Shown: positions 8,878 to 17,981, counted from the first letter of the stretch. The stretch is DNA of 64,000 bases from Rahnella laticis (GCF_015644585.1 NZ_JADOBI010000005.1:248001-312000); one strand, 5' to 3'. The notes: a model not told the origin generated them from the sequence alone. Numbers and translations are program-made.

Positions 8878-8894
8878 TGCACCAAAATGAGCCG
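8878..8894. promoter_or_regulatory. NtrC-like binding site 2 (liv promoter-distal)
   Basis: TGCACCAAAATGAGCCG matches the first 12 bases of the NtrC consensus exactly but has a degenerate right half. It is 51 bp from site 1, about five helical turns, as expected for cooperative enhancer sites. Confidence 0.5.
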
Positions 8895-9011
8895 TGATAA
8901 ATCAGTCACTCAGTTCACACAATTACGCCTGGTGACATTTTTATCCTTTGCTTCTTGCGGCGGGTTGTTTTGTAATGCGGGCAGATGATTGCAACAGGAA
9001 ACTACTGAACA

Positions 9012-9227
9012 ATGAAGAGATTATCCTGCCTGACGGCGATAGTTCTGGCGATGACATTAACCGGTTGCGCTGGCGATTATGTGATACACACCAAAGCCGG
9101 CGACCAGCTTTTCGCCCACGGCGAACCTGACCGCGACCGCGATACCGGCATGACCAGCTACACCGACATGAACGGCGATTATCATCTGATGAATACCAAT
9201 GATATTGCCGGAATTGTGAAGAAATAG
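9012..9227 (+). CDS. YgdI/YgdR-family small lipoprotein (DUF903)
   Basis: A 71-residue predicted lipoprotein. The signal sequence ends in the lipobox LTGC (Cys19), and the mature part is a short beta-rich domain (VIHTKAGDQLFAHGEPDRD, TGMTSYTDMNGDYHLMNTNDI) typical of the YgdI/YgdR/YjeI family. The function of that family is not established. A weak Shine-Dalgarno (AGGAAAC) precedes the ATG. It is divergent from the liv operon and convergent with hemB, separated by a terminator. Confidence 0.85.
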   Translation: MKRLSCLTAIVLAMTLTGCAGDYVIHTKAGDQLFAHGEPDRDRDTGMTSYTDMNGDYHLMNTNDIAGIVKK

Positions 9228-9255
9228 GATTTTGACTGGCAGTAATTCAGGCATA

Positions 9256-9280
9256 AAAAACCGGGCTTTCGCCCGGTTTG
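9256..9280. terminator. Bidirectional intrinsic terminator between ygdI-like gene and hemB
   Basis: CCGGGC (9261-9266) pairs with GCCCGG (9271-9276), flanked by an A-run and TTT. It serves the two convergent genes. Confidence 0.85.
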
Positions 9281-9303
9281 TCATTCTCAGCGTCAGCTGA
9301 AAA

Positions 9304-10278
9304 TCAAATCCCCTGCCCGGCTATATCCATCGCAAAGTAGGTCAAAATGATATCTGCACCGGCACGTTTGATTGCGCCGAGGCTTTCGCGCACGACGGCG
9401 CGTTCGTCGATGGCACCGGCCTGCGCAGCGAATTTGATCATCGCGTATTCACCGCTGACCTGATACGCCGCCAGCGGCAGACGGGAGGCTTCGCGGATAT
9501 CGCGGATAATGTCCAGATAGGCGCCCGCCGGTTTCACCATCAGCGCATCAGCGCCTTCCTGTTCATCCAGCAGTGACTCGCGCACCGCTTCGCGGCGGTT
9601 CATCGGGTTCATCTGATATTGCTTGCGGTTGCCTTTCAGCACGCTGCCGCCCGCTTCGCGGAATGGCCCGTACATTGAGGATGCGAATTTGGTGGAGTAC
9701 GCCATGATTGATGTATCAATGAATCCGGCTTCGTCCAGCGCGCTGCGGATGGCCTGAACCTGACCGTCCTGTGCGGCGGAAGGCGCGATAAAATCGGCAC
9801 CGGCAGCGGCGGCAACGACGGCCTGTTTGCCCAGATTGATAAGCGTTGCATCGTTATCCACGCCGTGGTCGTGCAATACGCCACAGTGGCCGTGCGAGGT
9901 GTATTCGCAGAAACAGGTGTCGGACATCACAATCATTTCAGGCACGGTGTCTTTACAGATACGCGCCATACGGGCGACGAGACCGTTTTCATTCCAGGTG
10001 TCACTGCCGGTCGCATCCATGTGATGCGAAATACCAAAAGTCATCACCGAGCGGATACCGGCGCGGGCGTAGCGTTCAATTTCAAACGCCAGACGCGATT
10101 CGGGAATGCGCAGTACGCCGGGCATGGCTTCGATGGGTACGTATTCAGAGGTCTCTTCTTCTACGAAAATCGGCAGTACCAGATCGTTGACGCTAAATTC
10201 AGTTTCCTGAAAAAGAGTGCGCAGGGATTCGGACTGTCTCAGGCGGCGAAGGCGTGAGCTCGGGAACTGATTCGACAT
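9304..10278 (-). CDS. hemB: Delta-aminolevulinic acid dehydratase (porphobilinogen synthase) HemB
   Basis: HemB condenses two 5-aminolevulinate molecules to porphobilinogen in haem synthesis. The 324-residue length equals E. coli HemB. The zinc-binding cysteines sit in [15 protein letters not shown] (Cys122, Cys124, Cys132). The Schiff-base lysines are Lys197 (YSTKFAS) and Lys249 ([10 protein letters not shown]). In E. coli hemB lies elsewhere on the chromosome, away from psp; here it is next to the microcin-like exporter genes. It appears monocistronic with its own promoter in the 215-bp gap upstream. Confidence 0.97.
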   Translation of the reverse strand: MSNQFPSSRLRRLRQSESLRTLFQETEFSVNDLVLPIFVEEETSEYVPIEAMPGVLRIPESRLAFEIERYARAGIRSVMTFGISHHMDATGSDTWNENGLVARMARICKDTVPEMIVMSDTCFCEYTSHGHCGVLHDHGVDNDATLINLGKQAVVAAAAGADFIAPSAAQDGQVQAIRSALDEAGFIDTSIMAYSTKFASSMYGPFREAGGSVLKGNRKQYQMNPMNRREAVRESLLDEQEGADALMVKPAGAYLDIIRDIREASRLPLAAYQVSGEYAMIKFAAQAGAIDERAVVRESLGAIKRAGADIILTYFAMDIAGQGI

Positions 10279-10457
10279 GAAAACTCCTAAAAATTAATCT
10301 GTTGCGCTGATATTTTTTAGAAACAGGAGCGCAGACAGTTCAGACGGCAGGAGGCAATGCAGCGCCGTCAGACGATGAAGCCCGCATTTTATAATAACTT
10401 TTAAACAAATGATGAACTTTCCGTGAGGAGATGTAACAGAGGCCGCATTTTTGGAAA

Positions 10458-10482
10458 GGCGATCCCCGTTCAGGGGATCGCC
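10458..10482 (-). terminator. Terminator hairpin of the cvaA-cvaB transcript
   Basis: A perfect 10-bp stem, GGCGATCCCC (10458-10467) and GGGGATCGCC (10473-10482), begins 12 bases after the exporter stop codon. The following T-run on the minus strand is short (TTT, then TTTTT further on). Confidence 0.75.
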
Positions 10483-10493
10483 GGAGTGAGGAT

Positions 10494-12593
10494 TTAACCG
10501 AGTTTTATCTCACGATCGGCTGAGGCAATCGTCGATGGCCGGTGCGCGATAAATATCCGCGTGATATCCAGCTCGCTTATCGCCTGATTGATACGCGCTT
10601 CATTGTCGAGATCCAGATGGCTGGTCGCTTCATCGAGGAACAAAATGGCCGGACGGCGATACAACGCGCGGGCAATCAGCAGCCGCTGTTTCTGGCCGCC
10701 GGACAAGCTGCCGCCCAGTTCGCTGATAAGCGTCTCATAGCCCATCGGCATCCGTTCGATGTCGTCATGAATGTTGCAGCGCCGCGCGCAATCCATGATC
10801 CGCTCTTCGTCTTTTGCCTCATCAAAGCTGGCGATGTTCTCGGCGATAGAACCGGCGAAAAGCGTATCATCCTGTAACACACAGGCGATGCAGCTGCGGT
10901 AATTGTTCAGCCCGGCGGTGGTGATATCCATACCGTTGATCAGGATGCGGCCTTCAGTTGGTGAGAGTAAACCGGTCATAATTTTCATCAGCGTGGTTTT
11001 CCCCTGCCCCGACGGCCCGGTGATCGCCACACTTTCCCCCGCCGCCACCGACAGGTTCAGGCCGTTAATCAGCGGCGCGGAAAGGCTGTCGTACTGAAAG
11101 ACCAGATCCCGCACGTCCAGCGACGCCGCTTCGCCCGCCCGCAGCAACTCACGCTCCGGCAGGGATTTCTCGGTATCCGTCAGCGCAATATCCGCGATAC
11201 GGTCGCGATGCAGCGAAAGCATCCGCAGCTGTAATACCATGTTCAGCAGGTTCGCCGCGCGTTCGGAAAATTGCCCGCGATAGGTATTGAACGCAACGAA
11301 CATCCCGAGCGTCATGTGCCCGTCGATTACCTGCGTTGCGCCCAGCCACAGCAGCGCGACCTGGTCGAGCGTGGCGATCAGCGTATTCCCGCCGGTGAAC
11401 ATCATTTCAAACTTAGTTTTACGCACAGTCGCATTGGCGTTATCCACGTTCAGGTTGAGCCAGAAATTGGCCCGGGCTTTCGATAAACCGAGCGCTTTAA
11501 GCGTGCTGATGCCGTACAGCGTTTCCATAAAATGCGAACCGGCACGCGCGCCTTTCACGATTTGTTCTTCCGAAACCTGACGATAGGCGTTGTACGTCGT
11601 AAGGCGGAACACCACGTAAACGGCGGTAAACCCGAGGATCACCCAAATCAGCCAGCCCCCGTAGAGCACCATCATGACGATCAACCCGACCGACATAATG
11701 CCGTCGATAATGCTGTTCACGACGTTGGTGGTCAGCGTGGTGCGTAAAGTATCGAGCGAGGCAAAGCGCGACTGAATATCGCCAAGTTTGCGCTTTTCGA
11801 AGTAGTCGAGCGGCAGTTTCAGCAGATGGTCAAACAGCCGCGCTTTCCACTGCACGTCAATCAGTGTGCTCATGACCAGCGACGTCCAGGCACGCAACAT
11901 ACTGACGCCGGTGCGGAAAATAATGAAGAACAGCAAACCAAGGCAAATCAGCGTCAGCAGATCCGGATCTTTCGCCGGGATCACGTGGTCCATCACCAGC
12001 TGCATCCCAACCGGCAGCAGCAGGTTGACCGATTCAATCATCAGTGACAGGCAGAAAATCTTGGTCAGCGCCGGCATCAGGCCGCTGACGTTGCCCATCA
12101 TTTTGCGCAAGTCCAGCCGGACGCGCGGTTTTTCGCTGGTGAAACCGTTGTCCGGCCACAGCTCCAGCGCGACGCCGGTGAAGTGCTCCGACACTTCGCG
12201 CATACCCAGCGAACGCCGCCCGAATGCCGGGTCATGAATAATCACCTTGCCCTGTTTCACGCCAACCAGCACCACGAAATGGTTGAGATCCCAGTGCAGA
12301 ATACACGGCGTTTTCAGGGCGTTCAGCTCATCGATGTCCAGCTTCAGCGCGCGGGATTTCAGTTCATTGGCAGTGGCAATATCCATCAGTGTGCGCAGCG
12401 TTGCGCCACGCGACGAAATGCCATAGCGCTGACGCAGGCTTTGCAAATCAACGTGTTTGCCGTGATAGCCGCACACCATCGCCAGACAGGCCAGCCCGCA
12501 TTCGGCGGCTTCGGTCTGAATAATTTGCGGCACCCGGTGGCGCCAGCTGAAATGCAGGCGGTCAGCCAGCTCGCGTACGTTATCGAGATTCAT
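10494..12593 (-). CDS. cvaB: Peptidase C39-containing ABC exporter, CvaB-type (microcin/bacteriocin maturation and export)
   Basis: This 699-residue protein (E. coli CvaB, 698) combines three parts. Residues ~20-150 are a C39 cysteine peptidase with Cys32 (AECGLAC), His105 (NHFVVLV) and Asp121 (HDPAFGRR), which removes double-glycine-type leaders. Residues ~165-440 are the membrane domain. The C-terminal ATPase has Walker A GPSGQGKTT, signature LSGGQKQR, Walker B ILFLDEAT and H-loop AHRPST. All catalytic residues are intact. It overlaps the cvaA homolog by 14 bases. With CvaA and TolC such pairs export class II microcins; the likely cargo is the 63-residue peptide at 14288. Confidence 0.9.
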   Translation of the reverse strand: MNLDNVRELADRLHFSWRHRVPQIIQTEAAECGLACLAMVCGYHGKHVDLQSLRQRYGISSRGATLRTLMDIATANELKSRALKLDIDELNALKTPCILHWDLNHFVVLVGVKQGKVIIHDPAFGRRSLGMREVSEHFTGVALELWPDNGFTSEKPRVRLDLRKMMGNVSGLMPALTKIFCLSLMIESVNLLLPVGMQLVMDHVIPAKDPDLLTLICLGLLFFIIFRTGVSMLRAWTSLVMSTLIDVQWKARLFDHLLKLPLDYFEKRKLGDIQSRFASLDTLRTTLTTNVVNSIIDGIMSVGLIVMMVLYGGWLIWVILGFTAVYVVFRLTTYNAYRQVSEEQIVKGARAGSHFMETLYGISTLKALGLSKARANFWLNLNVDNANATVRKTKFEMMFTGGNTLIATLDQVALLWLGATQVIDGHMTLGMFVAFNTYRGQFSERAANLLNMVLQLRMLSLHRDRIADIALTDTEKSLPERELLRAGEAASLDVRDLVFQYDSLSAPLINGLNLSVAAGESVAITGPSGQGKTTLMKIMTGLLSPTEGRILINGMDITTAGLNNYRSCIACVLQDDTLFAGSIAENIASFDEAKDEERIMDCARRCNIHDDIERMPMGYETLISELGGSLSGGQKQRLLIARALYRRPAILFLDEATSHLDLDNEARINQAISELDITRIFIAHRPSTIASADREIKLG

Positions 12594-13866
12594 TGATTGG
12601 CCCCACCACGCTTTTCTTCATGCTGTAATACGGAGACAACATCCACTGATACAGCGGCCTTTTCTCCAGGAATAAGGTTGATTCGGCTTTCATACCGCTG
12701 GATAAGTTCAGCGTTTCGCCGTGCCAGTTCATGGCTTTTTTATCCAGTGAAACAATCACTTTGTAATAGGGCCCGCTGACCGTACCGTTGGCCGTGCGCG
12801 GCGCGCTGGCGTAGGTATTCAGTTCCTGTCCGGAAACGGGTGCAGAAGAGATCGATTCGACCTTGCCGGGGAACTGGCCATATTTTTCAAACGGATAGGC
12901 TTCGTAGCGGATGTTGATATGTTCACCGGCTTTCACGTAAGGCACGCTTTCATTCGGCAGCCACGCGACCAGGAAGAACGGGGAATTTTTAGCAGGCACC
13001 AGCTGAGCCAGACTGTCACCGGCATTAACCATCTGACCCGGCGTGACGCTCAGCGAGGAAATCTTGCCGGACGTCGGCGCGGTAATTAGTAAAGAACCTT
13101 TCGCATCAGCCTGCGCCAGCTGGCGCTCCAGATCGTTACGCTGATAACCGTATTGCGAAATCTGGTTATCAAATTCGGCCGCGCGGGTGACCAGCTCGCT
13201 GCGCAAATTGGTTATCTGTAAGGCTTCCTGAATTGCCTGCGTGTTGAGGCTCTGGAACGAGGTTTGTTGCTGATAGAACAGGTATCGCTGGTTGTTCAGC
13301 TGGTCAGTATTGATCAGTCCTTTTTTCTGGTAAGCGCCGTAGTTCTGCATGCTTTTTTTCATGGCATCCAGCCCTTCCTGCGCGGAATCCACCATGCTTT
13401 GTGACACCTGATGCGCCTTCTGATACTGGTCGAGCTGCTGTTGCAGGTTTTCCAGCGTTTCCTGTTTATTGTGCTGAAGCTGCACAATAATGGCGTCAAT
13501 TTGCTCACGTTGTTTTTTAATGGCAGCCAGCGTGGTAGTGCTGACATTTCCCGCCTGCGTCACCCGGCTGACGTCGATTTCATACAGTGGCTGGCCTTTT
13601 TTCACCGGTTTCCCGGTATCAACATACAAACCGGTAACCACGCCCTGTTCCGGGCTGAATAAATTGATGCTGTGCGGCTGAGTAATAATTTCACCGCTGA
13701 CATTAATTCGTCGGGTGTAGTTTGCGAAGATTAGGAATATCAGTAGAGCCAATATAAAAATGGCCGTCAGTGAAGTCACAATCCATAAAGGCCAGCCAGC
13801 GAGTAATAAAGCCTTACCCGTCCAGTGGTTTTGCTGATGATCATTCACCTCTTTGCGAAAGAGCAT
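12580..13866 (-). CDS. cvaA: HlyD/CvaA-family membrane fusion protein of the microcin-type exporter
   Basis: This 428-residue periplasmic adaptor has one N-terminal membrane span (residues ~20-45), a lipoyl/coiled-coil section (~75-260) and a C-terminal beta domain. The ending MKAESTLFLEKRPLYQWMLSPYYSMKKSVVGPINE closely follows colicin V CvaA, as does GQMVNAGDSL and NIRYEAYPFEKYGQF. The start is set at ATG 13866 (protein MLFRKEVN), where CvaA homologs begin; the frame reaches 13926 without similarity. It bridges CvaB to TolC, which is not encoded here. First gene of the two-gene export operon. Confidence 0.9.
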   Translation of the reverse strand: MLFRKEVNDHQQNHWTGKALLLAGWPLWIVTSLTAIFILALLIFLIFANYTRRINVSGEIITQPHSINLFSPEQGVVTGLYVDTGKPVKKGQPLYEIDVSRVTQAGNVSTTTLAAIKKQREQIDAIIVQLQHNKQETLENLQQQLDQYQKAHQVSQSMVDSAQEGLDAMKKSMQNYGAYQKKGLINTDQLNNQRYLFYQQQTSFQSLNTQAIQEALQITNLRSELVTRAAEFDNQISQYGYQRNDLERQLAQADAKGSLLITAPTSGKISSLSVTPGQMVNAGDSLAQLVPAKNSPFFLVAWLPNESVPYVKAGEHINIRYEAYPFEKYGQFPGKVESISSAPVSGQELNTYASAPRTANGTVSGPYYKVIVSLDKKAMNWHGETLNLSSGMKAESTLFLEKRPLYQWMLSPYYSMKKSVVGPINESR

Positions 13867-14287
13867 ATTTTGTGATCCGGAAAAACAGAATCCCAAAAAG
13901 ATAGCAGCCGGAAAACGGCCTGCCACCGCGATTACTCTGAAACAGGATAATCCTTTATTTTCATGATGAAATTGTCACCACTCAATATCACCGGAAGACA
14001 TTACCCCGATCACCCGGAATTAATAATACCCAAAGTGAATAAGATTAATTTTTGTCCGGAAAATAAATTATTCAGATTTTCTTAACTATTAATTCAACTT
14101 TAAAACAACAGGTTAACCTCGATATTTCACTTAGGAGATTATTCCTAGTCTAATTTCAGTCGTGGTGCTCTAGGCTTAATCCCCGTGAAGACATTGCGTA
14201 GAAATTATCTCCATAGCATTACTCAATGTTTTCATCGCCCCCGGATTTTCGGGGACTTGCTTTAACAGATTAAAAGGAAGGCCTAAG
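13867..14287. promoter_or_regulatory. Divergent control region of cvaAB and the peptide gene
   Basis: About 420 AT-rich bp separate the divergent transcription units. An RcsAB-like box (GGAGATTATTCCTA, 14134-14147; 11 of 14 matches to TAAGAATATTCCTA) and a hairpin CCCCG-gatttt-CGGGG just before the peptide ribosome site (about 14239-14254) are visible. No further ORF (for example an immunity gene) was recognised on either strand. Confidence 0.45.
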
Positions 14288-14479
14288 ATGAAACAATTAA
14301 CAGAACATGATATTGAAATGGTTAATGGTGCGGGTTGGTCGGAAGATATCAATAAAGTTGCCGATCGCCTCTCAAACTTTGGTCAGGACGCGGTAAGTGA
14401 CACCAGTAATGCGGTGAACAAGGCGTATTCACAAATTTCCGATGGTCTTGCTAAAGCACAGAACTATCTGACGACCTAG
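14288..14479 (+). CDS. Microcin-like exported peptide precursor with double-glycine-type (GA) leader
   Basis: A 63-residue product with a strong ribosome site (AGGAAGG, 8 bases before ATG). Residues 1-15, MKQLTEHDIEMVNGA, fit the C39-processed leader pattern: hydrophobic Leu4, Ile9, Val12 at fixed spacing and Gly-Ala at the cleavage site, as in the microcin E492 leader. The predicted mature peptide starts GWSEDINKVADRL and has 48 residues, no cysteine, net charge about -2, and hydrophobic residues every 3-4 positions, so it should form an amphipathic helix. It lacks the serine-rich tail of siderophore microcins. It lies divergent from cvaA-cvaB with its own terminator. Whether it kills, signals or does something else is unknown; no immunity gene is adjacent. 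Confidence 0.8.
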   Translation: MKQLTEHDIEMVNGAGWSEDINKVADRLSNFGQDAVSDTSNAVNKAYSQISDGLAKAQNYLTT

Positions 14480-14507
14480 TGATTAAAGGTTATTCAGCGT
14501 AATCCAG

Positions 14508-14531
14508 GCCCCGCTCACGCGGGGCTTTTTT
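14508..14531 (+). terminator. Intrinsic terminator of the peptide gene
   Basis: GCCCCGC (14508-14514), loop TCAC, GCGGGGC (14519-14525), then six T. A strong dedicated terminator 28 bases after the peptide stop codon. Confidence 0.9.
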
Positions 14532-14543
14532 ATATCTTAAGGT

Positions 14544-15611
14544 TTAAACACCGGCTTTCGTTTTATCCGTTTTCACCATGCTGTTTTTCAGCTTACCGAC
14601 CAGTTCCTTACGGAAATCGCCGAGTTTAGGTTTGTCACCTTCCAGCCACGGCAGCGGACGGCACAGTTCCATGGTTTTGATACCCAGACGCGCGGTCAGC
14701 AAACCGGCTCCGATACCTTGCGCAGCACGGGCAGAAAGGCGCGCCGCCAGATCCTGCGACATCCAATCCATGCCCACTTCGCGTACCAGTTCGGACGCGC
14801 CGGCAAATGCCATATTCAGCAGCACCAGACGGAATAACCGGATGCGGCTGTAATAACCCAGTTCGATGCCGTAAAGCACCGCGATGCGGTTCACCAGACG
14901 CAGGTTTCGCCAGGCGATAAAGGCCATATCCACCAGCGCCAGCGGGCTGACGGCGATCATCAGCGCAGATTCCGCGGCGGAATGGCTGATTTCACGGCGC
15001 GCCTGCGCATCCAGAACCGGCTGCACTAGCCGGGCATAAAGCTCGACCACTTCGCGGTCGTTTTGCGTTTCATGGAGTGACGCCTGCCAGCGTTGCAATG
15101 CCGGATGGCTGTTATCCAGCCCGGCCTGCGCAGCCAGTTTTTCGCAGAACGCGCGGCCCTGTCCCAGCCCGTGGCTGTGCAGTAAATCCCGCGCCACATC
15201 ACGTTCATCAGCGCGCTGACGCAGACGATACAGGCGACGCCATTCAGTTGCCACGGAGCCCATGCCCGCAATAATAATCAGGCCGCCCGCCGTGCAGGCG
15301 CCGAGCGCCACCCAATCCTGCTGAACCCACGCCTGATGCACCCATTGCACGCCCTGCGCCACGACGCTGATACCCAGCACCGCAACGCCAAGACGCACAA
15401 TTTTGCCCCATAAACTGCGGCGTGGTTTGAGCGCACGGCTGAGTACCGCTTCGGCTTCGCCCTCTTCCTGCTGTTCGTCGGTTTCGGCGGTCACCGGAAT
15501 AAAACGTTCTGAAATCATTTCGTCAAAGGCCAGCGCAGGTTTGATCACCGGATCCGCAGGCGCTTTTAATTCCGTTTCAAAATCGATACGCGGTTTTATC
15601 GGTTCGCTCAT
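14544..15611 (-). CDS. ycjF: YcjF family inner-membrane protein (TIGR01620/DUF697)
   Basis: A 355-residue homolog of E. coli YcjF (353). An acidic, proline-rich N-terminal ~80 residues precede two membrane segments (around residues 70-125) and a C-terminal DUF697-type domain ([44 protein letters not shown]). Its role is undefined; it is part of the extended Psp regulon with ycjX, whose 3' end it overlaps by four bases (ATGA). In E. coli tyrR follows; here the microcin-like locus follows instead. Confidence 0.92.
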   Translation of the reverse strand: MSEPIKPRIDFETELKAPADPVIKPALAFDEMISERFIPVTAETDEQQEEGEAEAVLSRALKPRRSLWGKIVRLGVAVLGISVVAQGVQWVHQAWVQQDWVALGACTAGGLIIIAGMGSVATEWRRLYRLRQRADERDVARDLLHSHGLGQGRAFCEKLAAQAGLDNSHPALQRWQASLHETQNDREVVELYARLVQPVLDAQARREISHSAAESALMIAVSPLALVDMAFIAWRNLRLVNRIAVLYGIELGYYSRIRLFRLVLLNMAFAGASELVREVGMDWMSQDLAARLSARAAQGIGAGLLTARLGIKTMELCRPLPWLEGDKPKLGDFRKELVGKLKNSMVKTDKTKAGV

Positions 15612-17005
15612 CGCATTTTATCTCCCAGTAAAAACTCCATCACCGCATCCAGACGGATGTGCGGCAACGGCGTGTCCACGCTCATTTCGCGCGGACGAAA
15701 CTCGTCAAAATGAAAACCCTGTTTTTGCCAGAACGCCGCGCCCGGCAAACGTGCAGGCACTTCGCCGGGAAACACCGTCAGCGGCGCGCCATCCTGTAAA
15801 CGGTGGCCTTTCAGCGCTGGCAGGCTCTGCCCCTGGTATTCCACCATGCCGGTTTCGGTTGCCTGAACGGAAGCCAGCCCGGCGCAGTCCATGCTGATGC
15901 CCTCGAAGGCCGCATTTTGCCAGGCTTCCTGTACCAGTTGCTGCAACAGCGAAACCAGGTTCGCATGCTGATCGCCGGTGATGTGGTCGGCTTTGGTGGC
16001 CGCAAACATCAGTTTGTCGATGCACGGATTAAACAGGCGACGGAACAGCGTGCGTTTACCGTAGTGGAAACTTTGCATCAGCTGCGTCAGCGCCAGACGC
16101 ATATCGTTAAACGCCTGCGGCCCGCTGTTGAGCGGTTGCAGGCAATCCACCAGCACAATCTGGCGGTCAAAGCGGACAAAGTGTTCTTTGTAGAAACCTT
16201 TCACAATATTCTGGCAGTAATACTCAAACCGCGCGCGCAGCATGCCGAGATTGCTGTTTTTATCTGCCTGCGCCAGCTGTGCGTCGCTGTACTGATGCAT
16301 TTCCGGCCACGGGAAAAACTGCAATGCGGGCGCACCGGCTAAATCGCCCGGCAGAACAAAACGCCCCGGCTGAATGAAGTGCAGGCCTTCGGTTTTGCAG
16401 CGGATCAGGTAATCGGTATACGCCTGCGCAATCGCGCCCAGCAGATTTTCATCGGCGGGTGCCAGCGGGTCGCATTGCTGGCACAGTTCCAGCCAGGGCT
16501 TCGCCCATTCAGCGCGATCGCCCTGTAACAGCCCCGCCATCTGGCGCGACCAGTCGAGATAATTTTGCTCCAGCATCGGCAAATCCAGCAGCCATTCGCC
16601 CGGATAATCGACAATTTCAAGATATAGCGTCGAGGTGTCTTTGAAGTGGCGAAGCAGGGAATCATTGGAGCGGTAACGCAGTGCCAGCCGGATTTCACTG
16701 ACACCGCGCGTTGGCGTCGGCCACGCAGGTGGCGTGCCGTAAAGTGACGCCAGGCCTTCATCATAAGCAAAGCGCGACACGCCCAGATCACGCTGAGGAA
16801 CGCGCTTTACGCCGAGCAGGCGTTCTTCCCGCGCAGCCGAAAACAGCGGCAAACGTGCGCCGCTGTGCATGTGTAGAAGCTGGTTAACGAATGCGGTGAT
16901 AAAGGCTGTTTTTCCGCTGCGGCTTAAACCGGTGACGGCCAGCCGCAGATGCCTGTCCATCCCGCGATTGATCAGTGAATTAAACTCGTTTTGTAGTCTT
17001 TTCAT
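15608..17005 (-). CDS. ycjX: YcjX, P-loop GTPase-like protein of the Psp regulon (DUF463)
   Basis: A 465-residue protein, the same length as E. coli YcjX. Walker [11 protein letters not shown] lies near residue 30, and conserved blocks [19 protein letters not shown] and [20 protein letters not shown] follow. The start is set at ATG 17005 (protein MKRLQNEFN), preceded by AGGGAGA; the frame extends to 17029 without support. The family binds nucleotide and is stress inducible with psp; its molecular task is not settled. It overlaps pspD by 26 bases and ycjF by four. Confidence 0.93.
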   Translation of the reverse strand: MKRLQNEFNSLINRGMDRHLRLAVTGLSRSGKTAFITAFVNQLLHMHSGARLPLFSAAREERLLGVKRVPQRDLGVSRFAYDEGLASLYGTPPAWPTPTRGVSEIRLALRYRSNDSLLRHFKDTSTLYLEIVDYPGEWLLDLPMLEQNYLDWSRQMAGLLQGDRAEWAKPWLELCQQCDPLAPADENLLGAIAQAYTDYLIRCKTEGLHFIQPGRFVLPGDLAGAPALQFFPWPEMHQYSDAQLAQADKNSNLGMLRARFEYYCQNIVKGFYKEHFVRFDRQIVLVDCLQPLNSGPQAFNDMRLALTQLMQSFHYGKRTLFRRLFNPCIDKLMFAATKADHITGDQHANLVSLLQQLVQEAWQNAAFEGISMDCAGLASVQATETGMVEYQGQSLPALKGHRLQDGAPLTVFPGEVPARLPGAAFWQKQGFHFDEFRPREMSVDTPLPHIRLDAVMEFLLGDKMR

Positions 17006-17231
17006 TGCTCTCCCTGGCGTAGCGCCCAAACAGCGCGGTCAAAATTCGTTTAAATAACGGTTCTAATAGTAGTGCCAAAACGTACCTGAGTGGGCCTTTT
17101 CCCACCACGCCCAGCACACGCGCTGCCAGCCCGGCCGGGCCAAAGGTCAGCGCCAGCGTGATGACCACGCTGAGAATTTTGGAAAACCAGCTGCTCTTAC
17201 CCGGCAGCGGGGAATTCAGGTAACGGGCCAT
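16980..17231 (-). CDS. pspD: Phage shock protein PspD
   Basis: An 83-residue small membrane-associated protein of the Psp operon. The FGPAGLAARVLGVVGKGPLRYVLALLLEPL segment matches the FGPAG/YGPAG core of PspD. The overlap of its 3' end with the ycjX start suggests translational coupling. E. coli PspD has 73 residues; its function is auxiliary and poorly defined. Confidence 0.85.
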   Translation of the reverse strand: MARYLNSPLPGKSSWFSKILSVVITLALTFGPAGLAARVLGVVGKGPLRYVLALLLEPLFKRILTALFGRYARESNEKTTKRV

Positions 17232-17312
17232 AAGGTTTCCTTAAGCGGACGTGAGGGGAAAAATAGCAGCCGGAGCGTTGTCCGGCGGCCAGAGGCGTAG
17301 CGAAGAATCAGG

Positions 17313-17672
17313 CTAAAGCTGGCGGAAGCGGCTGCGTACGCCAAAAGTTTCTGAGGTGACGTAACGTTCAACCTGCCGCAAACGCTGCTCGCTGGCTTTC
17401 AGCTCGCGATCGGCTTCTTCGAGTAAACTGCGCGGCGATGGCGCGGTCTCTTCGTCATATTCGCTGGCCGGAACCGGATCGAGCACGTAACTCAGAATGA
17501 TGTAAGCCACCAGCGTGAACATGAACAGGCCAAAAAACACCGACAACACCGCCATGATGCGCAGAAGTTTGACCGGTACGCCGAGATAGTGCGAAAGCCC
17601 GGCCAGCACGCCCTTCACCACGCCCTCTTCCGGCACGCGGTAGAGTTTTTTCTCAGACAAACGCGTCGCCAT
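17313..17672 (-). CDS. pspC: Phage shock protein PspC
   Basis: A 119-residue inner-membrane protein. The N-terminal PspC domain (KKLYRVPEEGVVKGVLAGLSHYLGVPVKLLRI) is followed by one strong membrane segment (~40-65) and a C-terminal cytoplasmic/coiled region. With PspB it senses envelope stress and recruits PspA away from PspF. The start codon overlaps the pspB stop region by one base. Confidence 0.95.
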   Translation of the reverse strand: MATRLSEKKLYRVPEEGVVKGVLAGLSHYLGVPVKLLRIMAVLSVFFGLFMFTLVAYIILSYVLDPVPASEYDEETAPSPRSLLEEADRELKASEQRLRQVERYVTSETFGVRSRFRQL

Positions 17673-17899
17673 TATGATTGCCTCCAGCCCGGATGCTCGG
17701 CGTCCAGAATTTCTTCCAGCGCCTGAATACGTTCGCGCATGCGCTGCGCTTCATGTGTCAGGTTCGAGAGATTTTGTATCTCATGCTGACTGAGCTGACT
17801 GCCATTTTGCTGGCGGTTGCTGTAGTGAAGCCATAACCAGACAGGCGCCACGAATAAAACAAAAATAGTCAGCGGAATTGCTAAAAACAGGAAGCTCAT
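17672..17899 (-). CDS. pspB: Phage shock protein PspB
   Basis: A 75-residue protein with one N-terminal membrane helix (residues ~4-24) and a leucine-heptad cytoplasmic part (IQNLSNLTHEAQRMRERIQALEEILD), then HPGWR at the end, as in E. coli PspB (74 aa). It acts with PspC as membrane sensor. It is separated from pspA by 82 bp containing a perfect hairpin. Confidence 0.95.
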   Translation of the reverse strand: MSFLFLAIPLTIFVLFVAPVWLWLHYSNRQQNGSQLSQHEIQNLSNLTHEAQRMRERIQALEEILDAEHPGWRQS

Positions 17900-17947
17900 T
17901 ATTTATCCTTAATTCTGATGAGTCTTATGGGTGCGTTAACCCCGCAT

Positions 17948-17971
17948 AACCTGCCTGCGGACAGGCAGGTT
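17948..17971 (-). promoter_or_regulatory. Intra-operon hairpin between pspA and pspB
   Basis: AACCTGCCTG (17948-17957) and CAGGCAGGTT (17962-17971) form a perfect 10-bp stem with a 4-base loop. There is no T-run, so it is more likely a 3' stabiliser or partial terminator that gives PspA in excess over PspBCD. Confidence 0.65.
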
Positions 17972-17981
17972 TACCGGAATA

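Noticed and set aside
8948..9130. 60-codon plus-strand ORF before the YgdI-like gene
   Set aside because: It overlaps the clear lipoprotein gene in another frame, has no ribosome site and no recognisable features.
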